Positions 6,610-12,954 of a stretch of 15,797 bases of DNA are shown here, one piece after another. The notes beneath the pieces were generated by a model. That model was not told the origin of the DNA. It searched no databases and worked only from the letters and a program-made list of their open reading frames with translations. This DNA is from an uncultured Eggerthellaceae bacterium (lineage in GTDB: Bacteria; Actinomycetota; Coriobacteriia; Coriobacteriales; Eggerthellaceae). Location of the stretch: assembly GCA_947632575.1 (NCBI GenBank), contig CANRPV010000017.1:1-15797 (forward strand), read 5' to 3'. Each line of letters starts with the position of its first letter. Position 1 is the stretch's first letter. A program made the position numbers and the translations under genes.

Positions 6610-7389
6610 TTAATGCTTTTTAGTAGGGCGAGGTTTCTTAACTTTACGTTTCACATTCAAATCAACAGGCTGTAATGCAGCTTCCGCCGCTTGGGCTTCA
6701 GCCTCTCTATCAGCTCTTTTAAATATATACATACTAAGTTGATTCTGAAATACACCAATAAGAGATGAAGTACCCCAGAACAAAAGAACACCAGCCGGAG
6801 ATCCCCAAGAAATCCAAAGCATCACGACGCTCATAACAGCGGCCATAATGAGAACTTGAGTTCTTTGAGGTGAATTCTTATTAGTCGCCTGCATGATAAC
6901 CATTGGTGCAAAGGTGGCACCAGCAAAGACGATCATAAGAACAAGATAGGGAACAAATGTTCCAAAACCGTAGCCTATAGCCTGACTCGGACTCATAACA
7001 AGATTTGGAACGAGGTTATAAAATGAATAATTGGAATCTCCTACACGATCTCCCATTTCACGAAGTACTTGAAAGAGAGCGGCGAAAATAGGCATTTGGA
7101 GAAGTACAGGAAGACAGCCAGACAACGGATTATATTTTGCCTCTGCGTAGATCCTTTGCATCTCCTGACCAGCTCTTATTTGGTCATTTGCATACTTTTG
7201 CTGCACAGCGGCGATCATCGGTTGAATCTTTTGCATTTGATAATTTGACCGTGCAGACTTATGCATCAAAGGAGCTACGAGGAGACGGAAAATTAAGGTG
7301 ACAATAATAATTGCGACACCCCAGTCACCACTAAAGTTGTAAAAGAACTGGATTACGTAAAAAATCCAATCCTTAAATACTTCCCACAT
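6610..7389 (-). CDS. yidC: Membrane protein insertase YidC (Oxa1 family)
   Basis: Inserts and folds inner-membrane proteins, alone or with SecYEG. The 259-residue protein begins almost directly with the first conserved membrane segment and lacks a lipobox signal peptide, unlike SpoIIIJ-type paralogues. The hydrophilic-groove arginine is R35 in the segment VTLIFRLLVAPL. A cytoplasmic helical hairpin rich in Lys/Gln and ending YNPLSGCLPVLLQMPIFAALF follows, then about four more hydrophobic segments. The C-terminal tail (~227-259) is strongly basic (KRKVKKPRPTKKH), as in YidC homologues that contact ribosomes. The ATG has GAAGGG 8 bases upstream. It lies 13 bases after yidD in the rpmH operon, the usual neighbour of rnpA and yidD. 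Confidence 0.95.
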   Translation of the reverse strand: MWEVFKDWIFYVIQFFYNFSGDWGVAIIIVTLIFRLLVAPLMHKSARSNYQMQKIQPMIAAVQQKYANDQIRAGQEMQRIYAEAKYNPLSGCLPVLLQMPIFAALFQVLREMGDRVGDSNYSFYNLVPNLVMSPSQAIGYGFGTFVPYLVLMIVFAGATFAPMVIMQATNKNSPQRTQVLIMAAVMSVVMLWISWGSPAGVLLFWGTSSLIGVFQNQLSMYIFKRADREAEAQAAEAALQPVDLNVKRKVKKPRPTKKH

Positions 7390-7402
7390 TTAGTTATCCC
7401 TT

Positions 7403-7696
7403 CTATCTTCCTAAGAAGGCCTTTGGCTTAGCTGCCAGATCTTCTTTATGAGGAACTGGATCATAGCCGTAAGGTCCTCCTGGTCTACAACGTAAGAGTC
7501 TCTTTATTAAAAGAATTATTCCTTTTAAAAATCCATGTTCACGAATAGCTTCTATTCCATATTCCGAACAGGTTGGATAAAAGCGACATGATGAAGGTAA
7601 TAAAGGAGAAATAGCAGCTCTATAAAAAGTAATAAGAAGTAAAGCCACTCGAGCCGGTAAAGAAGCAACAAAATGTAAGGCTTTACTCATTTTCAT
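7403..7696 (-). CDS. yidD: Membrane protein insertion efficiency factor YidD
   Basis: Small membrane-associated protein that helps YidC-dependent insertion. The family signature is clear: LLITFYRAAISPLLPSSC, RFYPTCSEYGIEAI, and later LLRCRPGGPYGYDPVP. The frame stays open up to 7732, but starts there would overlap rnpA by 50 bases. ATG 7696 (97 aa; starts MKMSKALHF) has GAGAG six bases upstream; ATG 7690 is another option. Either way the gene overlaps the 3' end of rnpA by 8-14 bases, which suggests translational coupling. An amphipathic or hydrophobic N-terminal helix (~10-30) is the likely membrane contact. Confidence 0.92.
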   Translation of the reverse strand: MKMSKALHFVASLPARVALLLITFYRAAISPLLPSSCRFYPTCSEYGIEAIREHGFLKGIILLIKRLLRCRPGGPYGYDPVPHKEDLAAKPKAFLGR

Positions 7697-8048
7697 GAAA
7701 AGCTCTCTTTGCAAATCTCGCATAAGCTTCATGTGATGTTCTAAGAACTTTACTATAACTCGCTACTGTAAGAGGCTTTTTTGCTAGAAATATCACGTCT
7801 TTATTCTCCCATGATACGTTCAAGTCTCTTGCGATAGCTCTCATACGTCGTTTTGCTTTGTTTCTCCAAACAGCATTCCCTAGTTTTTTTCCTGCAATAA
7901 AAGCAACACGGCCATAACAGCCGTGTTGGTCACGAGAATGATTTACGCAAGGAGAATCCAAAACAATGAACGTTATAAAAGGAGTATGGAAGCGTTTTCC
8001 TTGCTTAAAAATCTGAGAAATCTCAGTTCCAGATTTTATCGTTTCCAA
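7683..8048 (-). CDS. rnpA: Ribonuclease P protein component
   Basis: Protein subunit of RNase P; it supports the catalytic RNA (not in this window) in removing 5' leaders from pre-tRNAs. The family motif region GNAVWRNKAKRRMRAIAR starts at residue 57 and matches the conserved RNR-x-KRR stretch, with Lys replacing the second Arg (R62-N63-K64). The length of 121 aa is normal. The start codon is TTG, nine bases after the rpmH stop, with AAAGAG five bases upstream that overlaps the rpmH stop codon. The 3' end overlaps yidD. The first residues, METIKSGTEI, then FKQGKRF, match the usual start of the family (...R-x2-F-x3-F-x2-G-r), which supports this start. Confidence 0.94.
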   Translation of the reverse strand: METIKSGTEISQIFKQGKRFHTPFITFIVLDSPCVNHSRDQHGCYGRVAFIAGKKLGNAVWRNKAKRRMRAIARDLNVSWENKDVIFLAKKPLTVASYSKVLRTSHEAYARFAKRAFHENE

Positions 8049-8057
8049 CCAAACTCT

Positions 8058-8192
8058 TTACACGCAGAGGCGCTTACGTTTCTTAGCACGACGGGCTGCT
8101 AAAACAGCACGACCAGCTTTTGTGGACATACGAGCCCTAAAACCATGGGTCTTTGCGCGTCTGCGAGTATTAGGCTGATAAGTTCTTTTCAT
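8058..8192 (-). CDS. rpmH: 50S ribosomal protein L34
   Basis: Very short, highly basic ribosomal protein of 44 residues. It begins MKRTYQPNTRRRAKTHGFRA, continues RMSTKAGRAVLAARRAKKRK and ends RLCV, which is unmistakable for L34. The ATG has AAGG 8 bases upstream. It is the first gene of the operon that continues with rnpA, yidD, yidC and jag, and has its own strong promoter at 8228-8255. The order dnaA/rpmH/rnpA next to the origin is one of the most conserved in bacteria. Confidence 0.97.
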   Translation of the reverse strand: MKRTYQPNTRRRAKTHGFRARMSTKAGRAVLAARRAKKRKRLCV

Positions 8193-8227
8193 GTCTATAA
8201 CCTTTCGATTTAGAGAGCGACTTAGAA

Positions 8228-8255
8228 AGTATAGAGAGAAGTTTTACCGTGTCAA
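8228..8255 (-). promoter_or_regulatory. rpmH operon promoter
   Basis: On the minus strand a perfect -35 TTGACA (8255-8250) and TATACT (8233-8228) are separated by 16 bases. The predicted start near 8221 leaves a leader of ~28 bases before rpmH. It is the best sigma-70-type promoter in the window, as expected for a ribosomal protein operon. Confidence 0.8.
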
Positions 8256-8331
8256 GCTTGTAAAGTGCCATTATAAAAGAGTTTTGAATAATCAAGAGCT
8301 CTCAAATATTCCTTTCTCTCTATCTATAAGG

Positions 8332-8359
8332 TAATAGTAATAATAATGGTTGGGGAAAA
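8332..8359 (-). other. Possible DnaA-trio unwinding element with adjacent DnaA-box-like site
   Basis: Reading the minus strand: a DnaA-box-like TTTTCCCCA (8359-8351, one mismatch to TTWTNCACA), a short C-rich stretch, then five consecutive triplets TTA TTA TTA CTA TTA (8346-8332). This is the order DnaA box, GC cluster, DnaA-trios described for the basal unwinding system of Bacillus subtilis. It lies in the rpmH-dnaA spacer. The 345-bp spacer 8193-8537 has no credible gene. It holds the rpmH promoter, this element, two inverted repeats and one more DnaA-box-like site. Confidence 0.35.
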
Positions 8360-8417
8360 GTTTATAAGAGATATTTCAGCAGATAAAACAAAGAAACTAG
8401 ATTGTTGTAGTTGGTTG

Positions 8418-8482
8418 AATTGAGGTAATTCTTTTACACCTCAATTATTGAACTAATTATCTTAGAGATCTTCCTAGATAAT
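8418..8482. repeat. Two inverted repeats downstream of dnaA
   Basis: AATTGAGGT (8418-8426) pairs with ACCTCAATT (8438-8446), a perfect 9-bp stem. ATTATCT (8456-8462) pairs with AGATAAT (8476-8482), and two more pairs form beyond a bulge. Neither is followed by a T run on the dnaA strand, so they are poor terminators. They may be a 3' end structure for dnaA mRNA or origin DNA structure. Confidence 0.55.
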
Positions 8483-8525
8483 CTATAACCAGTTTTTCCT
8501 CGCCAACCATCAGGCTTTATTTTCT

Positions 8526-8534
8526 TTATCCCCA
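8526..8534 (+). promoter_or_regulatory. DnaA-box-like site just after dnaA
   Basis: TTATCCCCA, one mismatch to TTWTNCACA, four bases past the dnaA stop. The same TTWTCCCCA variant occurs at 8351-8359 on the other strand. Confidence 0.3.
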
Positions 8535-8537
8535 AAG

Positions 8538-10211
8538 TTATAAATCTCTAATTATTTGTTTTAGGGTCTCTATTTCTTCTGAAACCTCAGGGCTTTCCCT
8601 TATTAATTCCTCTACTGTATTGACGGAATGCATCGCTGTTGAGTGGTCTCGGTTAAATTTCTTGGCAATGTAATTAAAAGGAAGATCTAGAATCTGACGG
8701 CAAAGATATATAGCTATCTGACGAGGATAAACAATATTTCTTGTTCTCTTTGGACCGACAAGATCTGAGTGTTTTACTTTAAAGAAGTTCTCTACCTCTT
8801 TTTGGATTTCTTCAACTGAGAGATTCCTTGAGGCACCACCTGAAAAATGATTTTGTAGAAGACTCTGAACCTCTTCGATAGAAATAGAACTCTGATCAAA
8901 ATAGCGCATCTGATAGATGACTTTTGTGACCGCACTCTTTAATTCTCTAATATTAGAGCTTGAATTCTCAGCTATATACATACGAATATCTTGGGGAAAG
9001 ACGAGATTCTCAAACCCCTCGTTTTTCTTATATTCATCTACAAAAAGATTAACGATTCCAAGTTTTGTTTCAATTTCAGGAGGCTGGATATCAATAGTTC
9101 CACCACCTGAAAAACGACTGTGATAACGCTCATCGATGTCGATATTTTTAGGGGCACGATCTGCTGAAATGACAATCTGCTTATTGAAGCCGATCATGTT
9201 ATTAAAGATCTGAAAAACAATATCAAGGGTCTGTTTTTTACCTTGAAGATATTGAATATCGTCAATCAGAAGAATGTCAGCTTCCTCGTATTTAGTCTTA
9301 AAGTTTTTATAACTTGATTTCTCTTTGTCGTGAGCAGCGCTGGCTTCCATGTAATCAGAAAGGAATTCAGCGGAATCTATATAAATACTTTTAAGAAAAG
9401 GCTGGGTTTCTCTTACGTAATTTTGGATAGCTCTCATAAGATGAGTTTTTCCAAGCCCGCTTTTACCATAGATAAACAGAGGATTTAATGGCTGTTTACC
9501 TGGCATTTCTGCAACACTGACAGCCATTGAATATGCCATACGATTAGAATCTCCGATTACAAAATTCTCAAAGGTGAGATTTGAAGAAGGAGAAAAATCC
9601 TCACCCTTACTATCAGCCGAATAGAGAGAAGAGGGATTCTTTAAAGAAATATCGTCCTGGTTGAGATAGTGATCATAGTTCACATCGTCAAAAGAAGAAT
9701 CATTTCTTACATTGTGATTTCGCTCTTCTAAGGAGTTGAGAGAGGAATCTACCGGACGGCGAAAAGAGCCATGAGGTTGATTCTTATTAACCAAATGCTG
9801 ATTGAAACTATACGGAGGGTTTCCTTGACCAACATAAGGAAGATTCTCTTGAGCCGGCTTGGCTGTAACAGACGACGTAGCTTGCTTAGAAAAAGTAGAT
9901 ACATTAACAGAAGGCGCCGGTGTAGTTGTCACAGGTGAAGAGATCTGGGAACTATCATCTAACTCAATAATAACCTCAAAGGGAATTTGATACATCTTTT
10001 CCAATGTTTGGCGAATAAGGTCGAGATAGTTTCGTTGTACCCAAGACTGCATAAAAGGGCTATCAGCAGTAAGCATTAAGAACCCGTCGCTCATAGCCTG
10101 GGGTTGTAGACGAGATAAAATAGCCTCTATCTGGGAAGATTGATCACTGTAGATATGTTTAAGCTCATCGCAAACTGAATCCCAGTTTCTCTGAAGCTGT
10201 AAACTGTCCAT
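8538..10211 (-). CDS. dnaA: Chromosomal replication initiator protein DnaA
   Basis: AAA+ initiator that binds DnaA boxes, melts the origin and recruits the helicase; also a transcription factor. Domain I is residues ~1-85. Domain II (~86-210) is a long, low-complexity linker rich in Ser, Asn and Gln, which makes the protein 557 aa against 446-467 in Bacillus and E. coli. Domain III starts at NLTFENFVIGDSNRMAYS, with Walker A GKSGLGKT (249-256) and Walker B DILLIDD (312-318). The arginine-finger region ERYHSRF places R366 at the E. coli R285 position. Domain IV carries the DnaA-box-binding signature DHSTAMHSV near residue 520. The ATG has GGGAG at a 7-base distance. It is preceded by a terminator hairpin and a promoter with a DnaA-box-like site, so it is probably transcribed alone and autoregulated. 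Confidence 0.97.
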   Translation of the reverse strand: MDSLQLQRNWDSVCDELKHIYSDQSSQIEAILSRLQPQAMSDGFLMLTADSPFMQSWVQRNYLDLIRQTLEKMYQIPFEVIIELDDSSQISSPVTTTPAPSVNVSTFSKQATSSVTAKPAQENLPYVGQGNPPYSFNQHLVNKNQPHGSFRRPVDSSLNSLEERNHNVRNDSSFDDVNYDHYLNQDDISLKNPSSLYSADSKGEDFSPSSNLTFENFVIGDSNRMAYSMAVSVAEMPGKQPLNPLFIYGKSGLGKTHLMRAIQNYVRETQPFLKSIYIDSAEFLSDYMEASAAHDKEKSSYKNFKTKYEEADILLIDDIQYLQGKKQTLDIVFQIFNNMIGFNKQIVISADRAPKNIDIDERYHSRFSGGGTIDIQPPEIETKLGIVNLFVDEYKKNEGFENLVFPQDIRMYIAENSSSNIRELKSAVTKVIYQMRYFDQSSISIEEVQSLLQNHFSGGASRNLSVEEIQKEVENFFKVKHSDLVGPKRTRNIVYPRQIAIYLCRQILDLPFNYIAKKFNRDHSTAMHSVNTVEELIRESPEVSEEIETLKQIIRDL

Positions 10212-10230
10212 ACAACTACTCCCTTATCAG

Positions 10231-10255
10231 AAGAAAAAAGAGCCAACTAAGGCTC
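10231..10255 (-). terminator. Terminator/attenuator in the dnaA leader
   Basis: Minus-strand RNA forms GAGCC-TTAGTT-GGCTC (10255-10240) followed by TTTTTT and TTC. It lies 67 bases after the stop of the GHKL-wHTH gene but also downstream of the likely dnaA promoter and ~20 bases before the dnaA ATG, so it may end the upstream transcript and attenuate dnaA. Confidence 0.7.
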
Positions 10256-10273
10256 CGCGCGGGATAGTCACGA

Positions 10274-10303
10274 ATTGTATAGTAAAAATGAGGTTATAAA
10301 CAA
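10274..10303 (-). promoter_or_regulatory. Probable dnaA promoter
   Basis: Minus-strand TTGTTT (10303-10298), 18-base spacer, TACAAT (10279-10274; one mismatch). The -35 is weak. The predicted start is near 10267, giving a ~55-base leader that includes the terminator-like hairpin. Confidence 0.45.
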
Positions 10304-10310
10304 ACAAGTC

Positions 10311-10319
10311 GGTGGAAAA
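10311..10319 (-). promoter_or_regulatory. DnaA-box-like site at the dnaA promoter
   Basis: TTTTCCACC on the minus strand, one mismatch at the last base of TTWTNCACA. It lies two bases beyond the GHKL gene stop and eight bases upstream of the -35, a suitable place for DnaA autoregulation. Confidence 0.4.
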
Positions 10320-10321
10320 CT

Positions 10322-11179
10322 TTAGTCCGAATCTAAATTATCTAAGCTAGATGCTATTTTTTCTCCGAGATCAGTTAGAGCTCTTTTTCGATCTACGGTC
10401 TTTTGGACTAAACCTTCTTCTTCTAATCTTTTTAACGAAGCATGGGTACTTGATGCGGGAAGATCAGCTAATTCAGAAAGATTAGTAATTCCCAATACCC
10501 CTTCTGAATATAAAAGACCTAATAAGATTCTCTCCCTTTGAGAAAGAGGGGGAATGAGAGGAGTAGGTCCGTCCGTATTTTTTACACTTTGGGATTTAGT
10601 GGGTCGAGAATACCAAGAAGGATTCGACTTATTAAGAAGATCATCTTCGGAAGTGTCCTTTTTTACAGAAATAGTAATAACAGAACCCTTATCTAAATTA
10701 TCTTCAATCGTAAGATTTCCGTGAGAGAACTCAAGGTATTCCTTCACGATCGGAAAACCAGAACCTACTCCGCGAATATAGGATTTCATAGGTTCGATTG
10801 CTGAAGAAAAACCAGGACGCTGGGCTTTTTCCTTATCGGTTATTCCTGGTCCTTGATCAGCAAAGCTAATAGTATTTCCGTTATCAAAAATCGATACGAC
10901 AATTTCTTGAAATCGGGCATGAATGAAATTTTCCGCTACTTCATGGATGATCGTAAAAGGGACAGAACCACCCTTCTTTTGAGATGAGTCGTATATAACC
11001 TCTGAAAGACGAGAAATGAAAACTTGTGTTTCGTCAGGGTCTATTTCGATTACGTGAGGTGCGCTTTTAAAATCATCGTAGACTGCCACACGAGCACGGT
11101 GATTCACATAACGGAAATCCTCAAAGCTATTATCCTTGAGGTTTTCATTGGTTTGGGCTCGTTGTTGGTAGTCTTCCAA
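10322..11179 (-). CDS. GHKL-ATPase domain fused to winged-helix DNA-binding domain, function unknown
   Basis: 285 residues with two domains. Residues ~50-173 form a GHKL (HATPase_c) fold of the anti-sigma/histidine-kinase type. It has the N box IIHEVAENFIHARF (E80, N84), the G1 box DQGPG (108-112), the G2 box GVGSGFPIVKEY (137-148), and the last strand GSVITISV. A polar linker (~174-210) leads to a winged helix-turn-helix (~212-285) of MarR/IclR-like type: ILLGLLYSEGVLGITNLSEL, then STHASLKRLEEEGLVQK and the wing. There is no HisKA dimerisation/phosphoacceptor helix, receiver, sensor or membrane segment, so it is not a classical sensor kinase. The TTG start is backed by AGGAG at 7 bases. It sits alone between the putative origin and dnaA, with a terminator after it. 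It could be a nucleotide-sensing transcription factor or origin-binding regulator; this is inference from domains and place. Confidence 0.85.
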   Translation of the reverse strand: MEDYQQRAQTNENLKDNSFEDFRYVNHRARVAVYDDFKSAPHVIEIDPDETQVFISRLSEVIYDSSQKKGGSVPFTIIHEVAENFIHARFQEIVVSIFDNGNTISFADQGPGITDKEKAQRPGFSSAIEPMKSYIRGVGSGFPIVKEYLEFSHGNLTIEDNLDKGSVITISVKKDTSEDDLLNKSNPSWYSRPTKSQSVKNTDGPTPLIPPLSQRERILLGLLYSEGVLGITNLSELADLPASSTHASLKRLEEEGLVQKTVDRKRALTDLGEKIASSLDNLDSD

Positions 11180-11269
11180 ACTGGTTCTCCTGAAAAGAGG
11201 AAATTCAGAATATTCAAGAAATGTATCAGAATAAATAGTAACTTAAAAGGGGAATCATCTTTAAATGTA

Positions 11270-11604
11270 CAGGTAGAAAAGCATTCAGAATTTTCATTCA
11301 TGTTCAAATAGTAATTAACAAGGCATTTTCTAATTTATAAACAATTCATTCACAAAAAGTGGAAAAGTCTGAAAAACCTAGAGCTTCCGAACCCCAAAAA
11401 AGCCTACCGTTGTTAAGAATTGTTCTTGACTTTCGATTATTTATAGTTTCTGCAGGTGAAAAGAAAAGGGGGAATTTCAAGCTCGGAAAACTACCACAAC
11501 ACAAAACAAGCGCAAGCGTTCAAATGTTCTATAACTACAGGTAAAAATAAAACACCAGGTCAAAGCAAGAAAATTTCTCATAAAAACCGAGAAAATAGGT
11601 CAAC
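11270..11604 (+). repeat. Dispersed CAGGT(N)AAA-like motifs in the origin spacer
   Basis: Short related motifs all on the plus strand: CAGGTAGAAAAG (11270), CAGGTGAAAAG (11453), CAGGTAAAAAT (11538), CAGGTCAAAG (11556), TAGGTCAAC (11596), with a looser CTGGTAAAAG at 11653. The spacing is irregular. They could be protein-binding sites or chance in A-rich DNA. Confidence 0.3.
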
Positions 11605-11687
11605 GTTATAAGACTGCTCAAAAACTACCCTTATCTTTACACTTGGGAAAATCTGGTAAAAGCCAGTAAAAAGCTCTCATAGAAAAG

Positions 11688-11705
11688 TTTTCCACATTAT
11701 CCACA
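11688..11705 (+). promoter_or_regulatory. Tandem pair of perfect DnaA boxes
   Basis: TTTTCCACA (11688-11696) is followed directly, with no spacer, by TTATCCACA (11697-11705). Both match TTWTNCACA exactly and face dnaN. An A/T-rich stretch and an opposing one-mismatch box (11723-11731) follow, a plausible loading and unwinding core. Confidence 0.88.
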
Positions 11706-11791
11706 ATAGATTTAAAAAATTCGGTGTATAACTTCCTGCGTTCAAAAGACAGCCCTTTATTTATTCAAAGGTAAGGATCCAAGGGCGTGAG

Positions 11792-11797
11792 TATAAT
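11792..11797 (+). promoter_or_regulatory. dnaN -10 element
   Basis: Perfect TATAAT, ~39 bases before the dnaN ATG, giving a leader of ~32 bases. No clear -35 is present; TGAG precedes the hexamer, close to an extended -10. Confidence 0.5.
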
Positions 11798-11835
11798 AAG
11801 CTATATGAAAAATTCCGTTCGAGAGGTTGAGCTTC

Positions 11836-12936
11836 ATGAAATTCAGCATTAATAAAAATGAACTGGTGGGAGCTCTCACGATAGTATCAAAAGGTGTTTC
11901 AACCCGATCAACATTGCCTGTTTTATCCGGTATTCTTCTCGAGGCAGTAGGGGATAAGCTCATCCTACAAACCACCGATCTCGAGCTTTCTATTAAATAC
12001 AGCATAGCTGCCCTTGTTGAAGAAGAGGGTAAGACAGTGGTACCAGGAAAACTCTTCTTCGACATCATCAAAAGCCTTCCAGATGCAGCAGTGCTTGTGA
12101 GGGTGGAGGATAACCAAGCTCGGATCAGCTGTGATAACTCGAAGTTTATGATTAAAACCCTAAGCGCCGATGACTTTCCGGCGTTTCCTGAGGTAACACC
12201 CACTCAAACAATCGAAATTCCTTTCCCTCTCTTCTCTTCCATGGTTAAAAAGGTTGCCCGAGTGGTTTCGAAGGACGAAAGTCGAGCCGTGCTAACGGGT
12301 GTACTTATTGGCATAGAGGATGACAATTTACGAATGGTGGCAACAGACTCCTACCGTTTAGCCATCACCGATGCGAGTTTAGAGAAATTGCCCGATGAGC
12401 CGTTCTCTGCTGTCATCGCGGGAGCTTTTCTCTCAGAGATAGCCGCTCTCCCATCAAGCGACGATGAGATTAGCATCGGCCTTTCGGAGAACCAGATCAT
12501 CGTAACGTATCAAGACACGGTGTTTATTAATCGTCGTATAGAAGGGAATTTTCCTAACTACAAGCAGCTCCTGCCGAACGGTTACACCACGAAGGCGACA
12601 CTTGATGTGGACAGCCTCACGGCTGGTGTGAAAAGAGCGTCTCTGTTGGGTTCTACCGCCTCACCGGTGAGGTTTGATCTCAACGGAGCTTCTCAAACGG
12701 TTCAGATAAACGCGAACGCCGCTGATATTGGTGATGTTCAGGAGACCCTCAAAGCGGAAATTGAAGGAGAGGACATCGTTATCGCCTTTAATTACGCCTA
12801 CGTTCTCGAAGGTTTGGCCTCAGTACGCGGTGATCGGGTTTACTTGGAAACTCAATCTCCTCTTAAACCGGGGGTTTTCCGCGCTGAAGAGCCTGAGAAT
12901 TATCTTTATCTCGTAATGCCTATTCGTGTCTCGTAA
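11836..12936 (+). CDS. dnaN: DNA polymerase III beta subunit (sliding clamp)
   Basis: Ring-shaped processivity clamp that tethers the replicative polymerase and many repair factors. The 366-residue length is normal for the three-domain fold. It starts MKFSINKNEL, carries STLPVLSGILLEA, ATDSYRLA, RRIEGNFPNYKQLLP and the typical C-terminal end YLYLVMPIRVS, which builds the partner-binding pocket. A TTG nine bases upstream in frame would abut the ribosome-binding sequence GAGAGG (11821-11826), leaving no spacing, so the ATG at 11836 is preferred. It is the first gene of the right arm, 18 bases before recF. Its base composition (53% G+C in 12421-12480) differs clearly from the left-arm genes. Confidence 0.97.
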   Translation: MKFSINKNELVGALTIVSKGVSTRSTLPVLSGILLEAVGDKLILQTTDLELSIKYSIAALVEEEGKTVVPGKLFFDIIKSLPDAAVLVRVEDNQARISCDNSKFMIKTLSADDFPAFPEVTPTQTIEIPFPLFSSMVKKVARVVSKDESRAVLTGVLIGIEDDNLRMVATDSYRLAITDASLEKLPDEPFSAVIAGAFLSEIAALPSSDDEISIGLSENQIIVTYQDTVFINRRIEGNFPNYKQLLPNGYTTKATLDVDSLTAGVKRASLLGSTASPVRFDLNGASQTVQINANAADIGDVQETLKAEIEGEDIVIAFNYAYVLEGLASVRGDRVYLETQSPLKPGVFRAEEPENYLYLVMPIRVS

Positions 12937-12954
12937 TAATTTTGGAAGCACCCA

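Larger units (their letters stand above)
11180..11835. other. Candidate replication origin (oriC) spacer
   Basis: 656 bp without a credible gene between a minus-strand and a plus-strand gene, both pointing away. It is AT-rich (a hand count of 11521-11580 gives 30% G+C). It holds a perfect tandem pair of DnaA boxes (11688-11705), further one-mismatch boxes (11346-11354 TCATTCACA; 11358-11366 minus-strand TTTTCCACT; 11723-11731 minus-strand TTATACACC), an A/T run between boxes (11710-11720), recurring AGGT motifs, and the dnaN promoter near its right end. Position next to dnaN, gene divergence and boxes together support an origin. Confidence 0.8.

Noticed and set aside
7697..7732. Longer yidD reading starting at 7732
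   Set aside because: It would overlap rnpA by 50 bases; ATGs at 7696/7690 fit the family start and coupling better.
8346..8423. 25-codon ATG frame in the rpmH-dnaA spacer (plus strand)
   Set aside because: The only purine-rich stretch upstream is too far away, and the sequence is better explained by the triplet and box arrangement.
10322..11179. Classical two-component sensor kinase
   Set aside because: No HisKA phosphoacceptor helix, sensor domain or partner response regulator is present; only the ATPase domain and a DNA-binding domain are seen.
11104..11307. 67-codon frame on the minus strand overlapping the start of the GHKL-wHTH gene
   Set aside because: It overlaps the supported TTG start and its AGGAG site, and has no motif of its own.
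11359..11544. 61-codon open frame in the origin spacer (plus strand)
   Set aside because: No ribosome-binding site, no family resemblance, and it runs through the candidate origin with its repeats.
11827..11835. TTG start three codons upstream for dnaN
   Set aside because: The ribosome-binding sequence GAGAGG directly abuts this TTG, leaving no spacing; the ATG at 11836 begins the conserved MKFSI.
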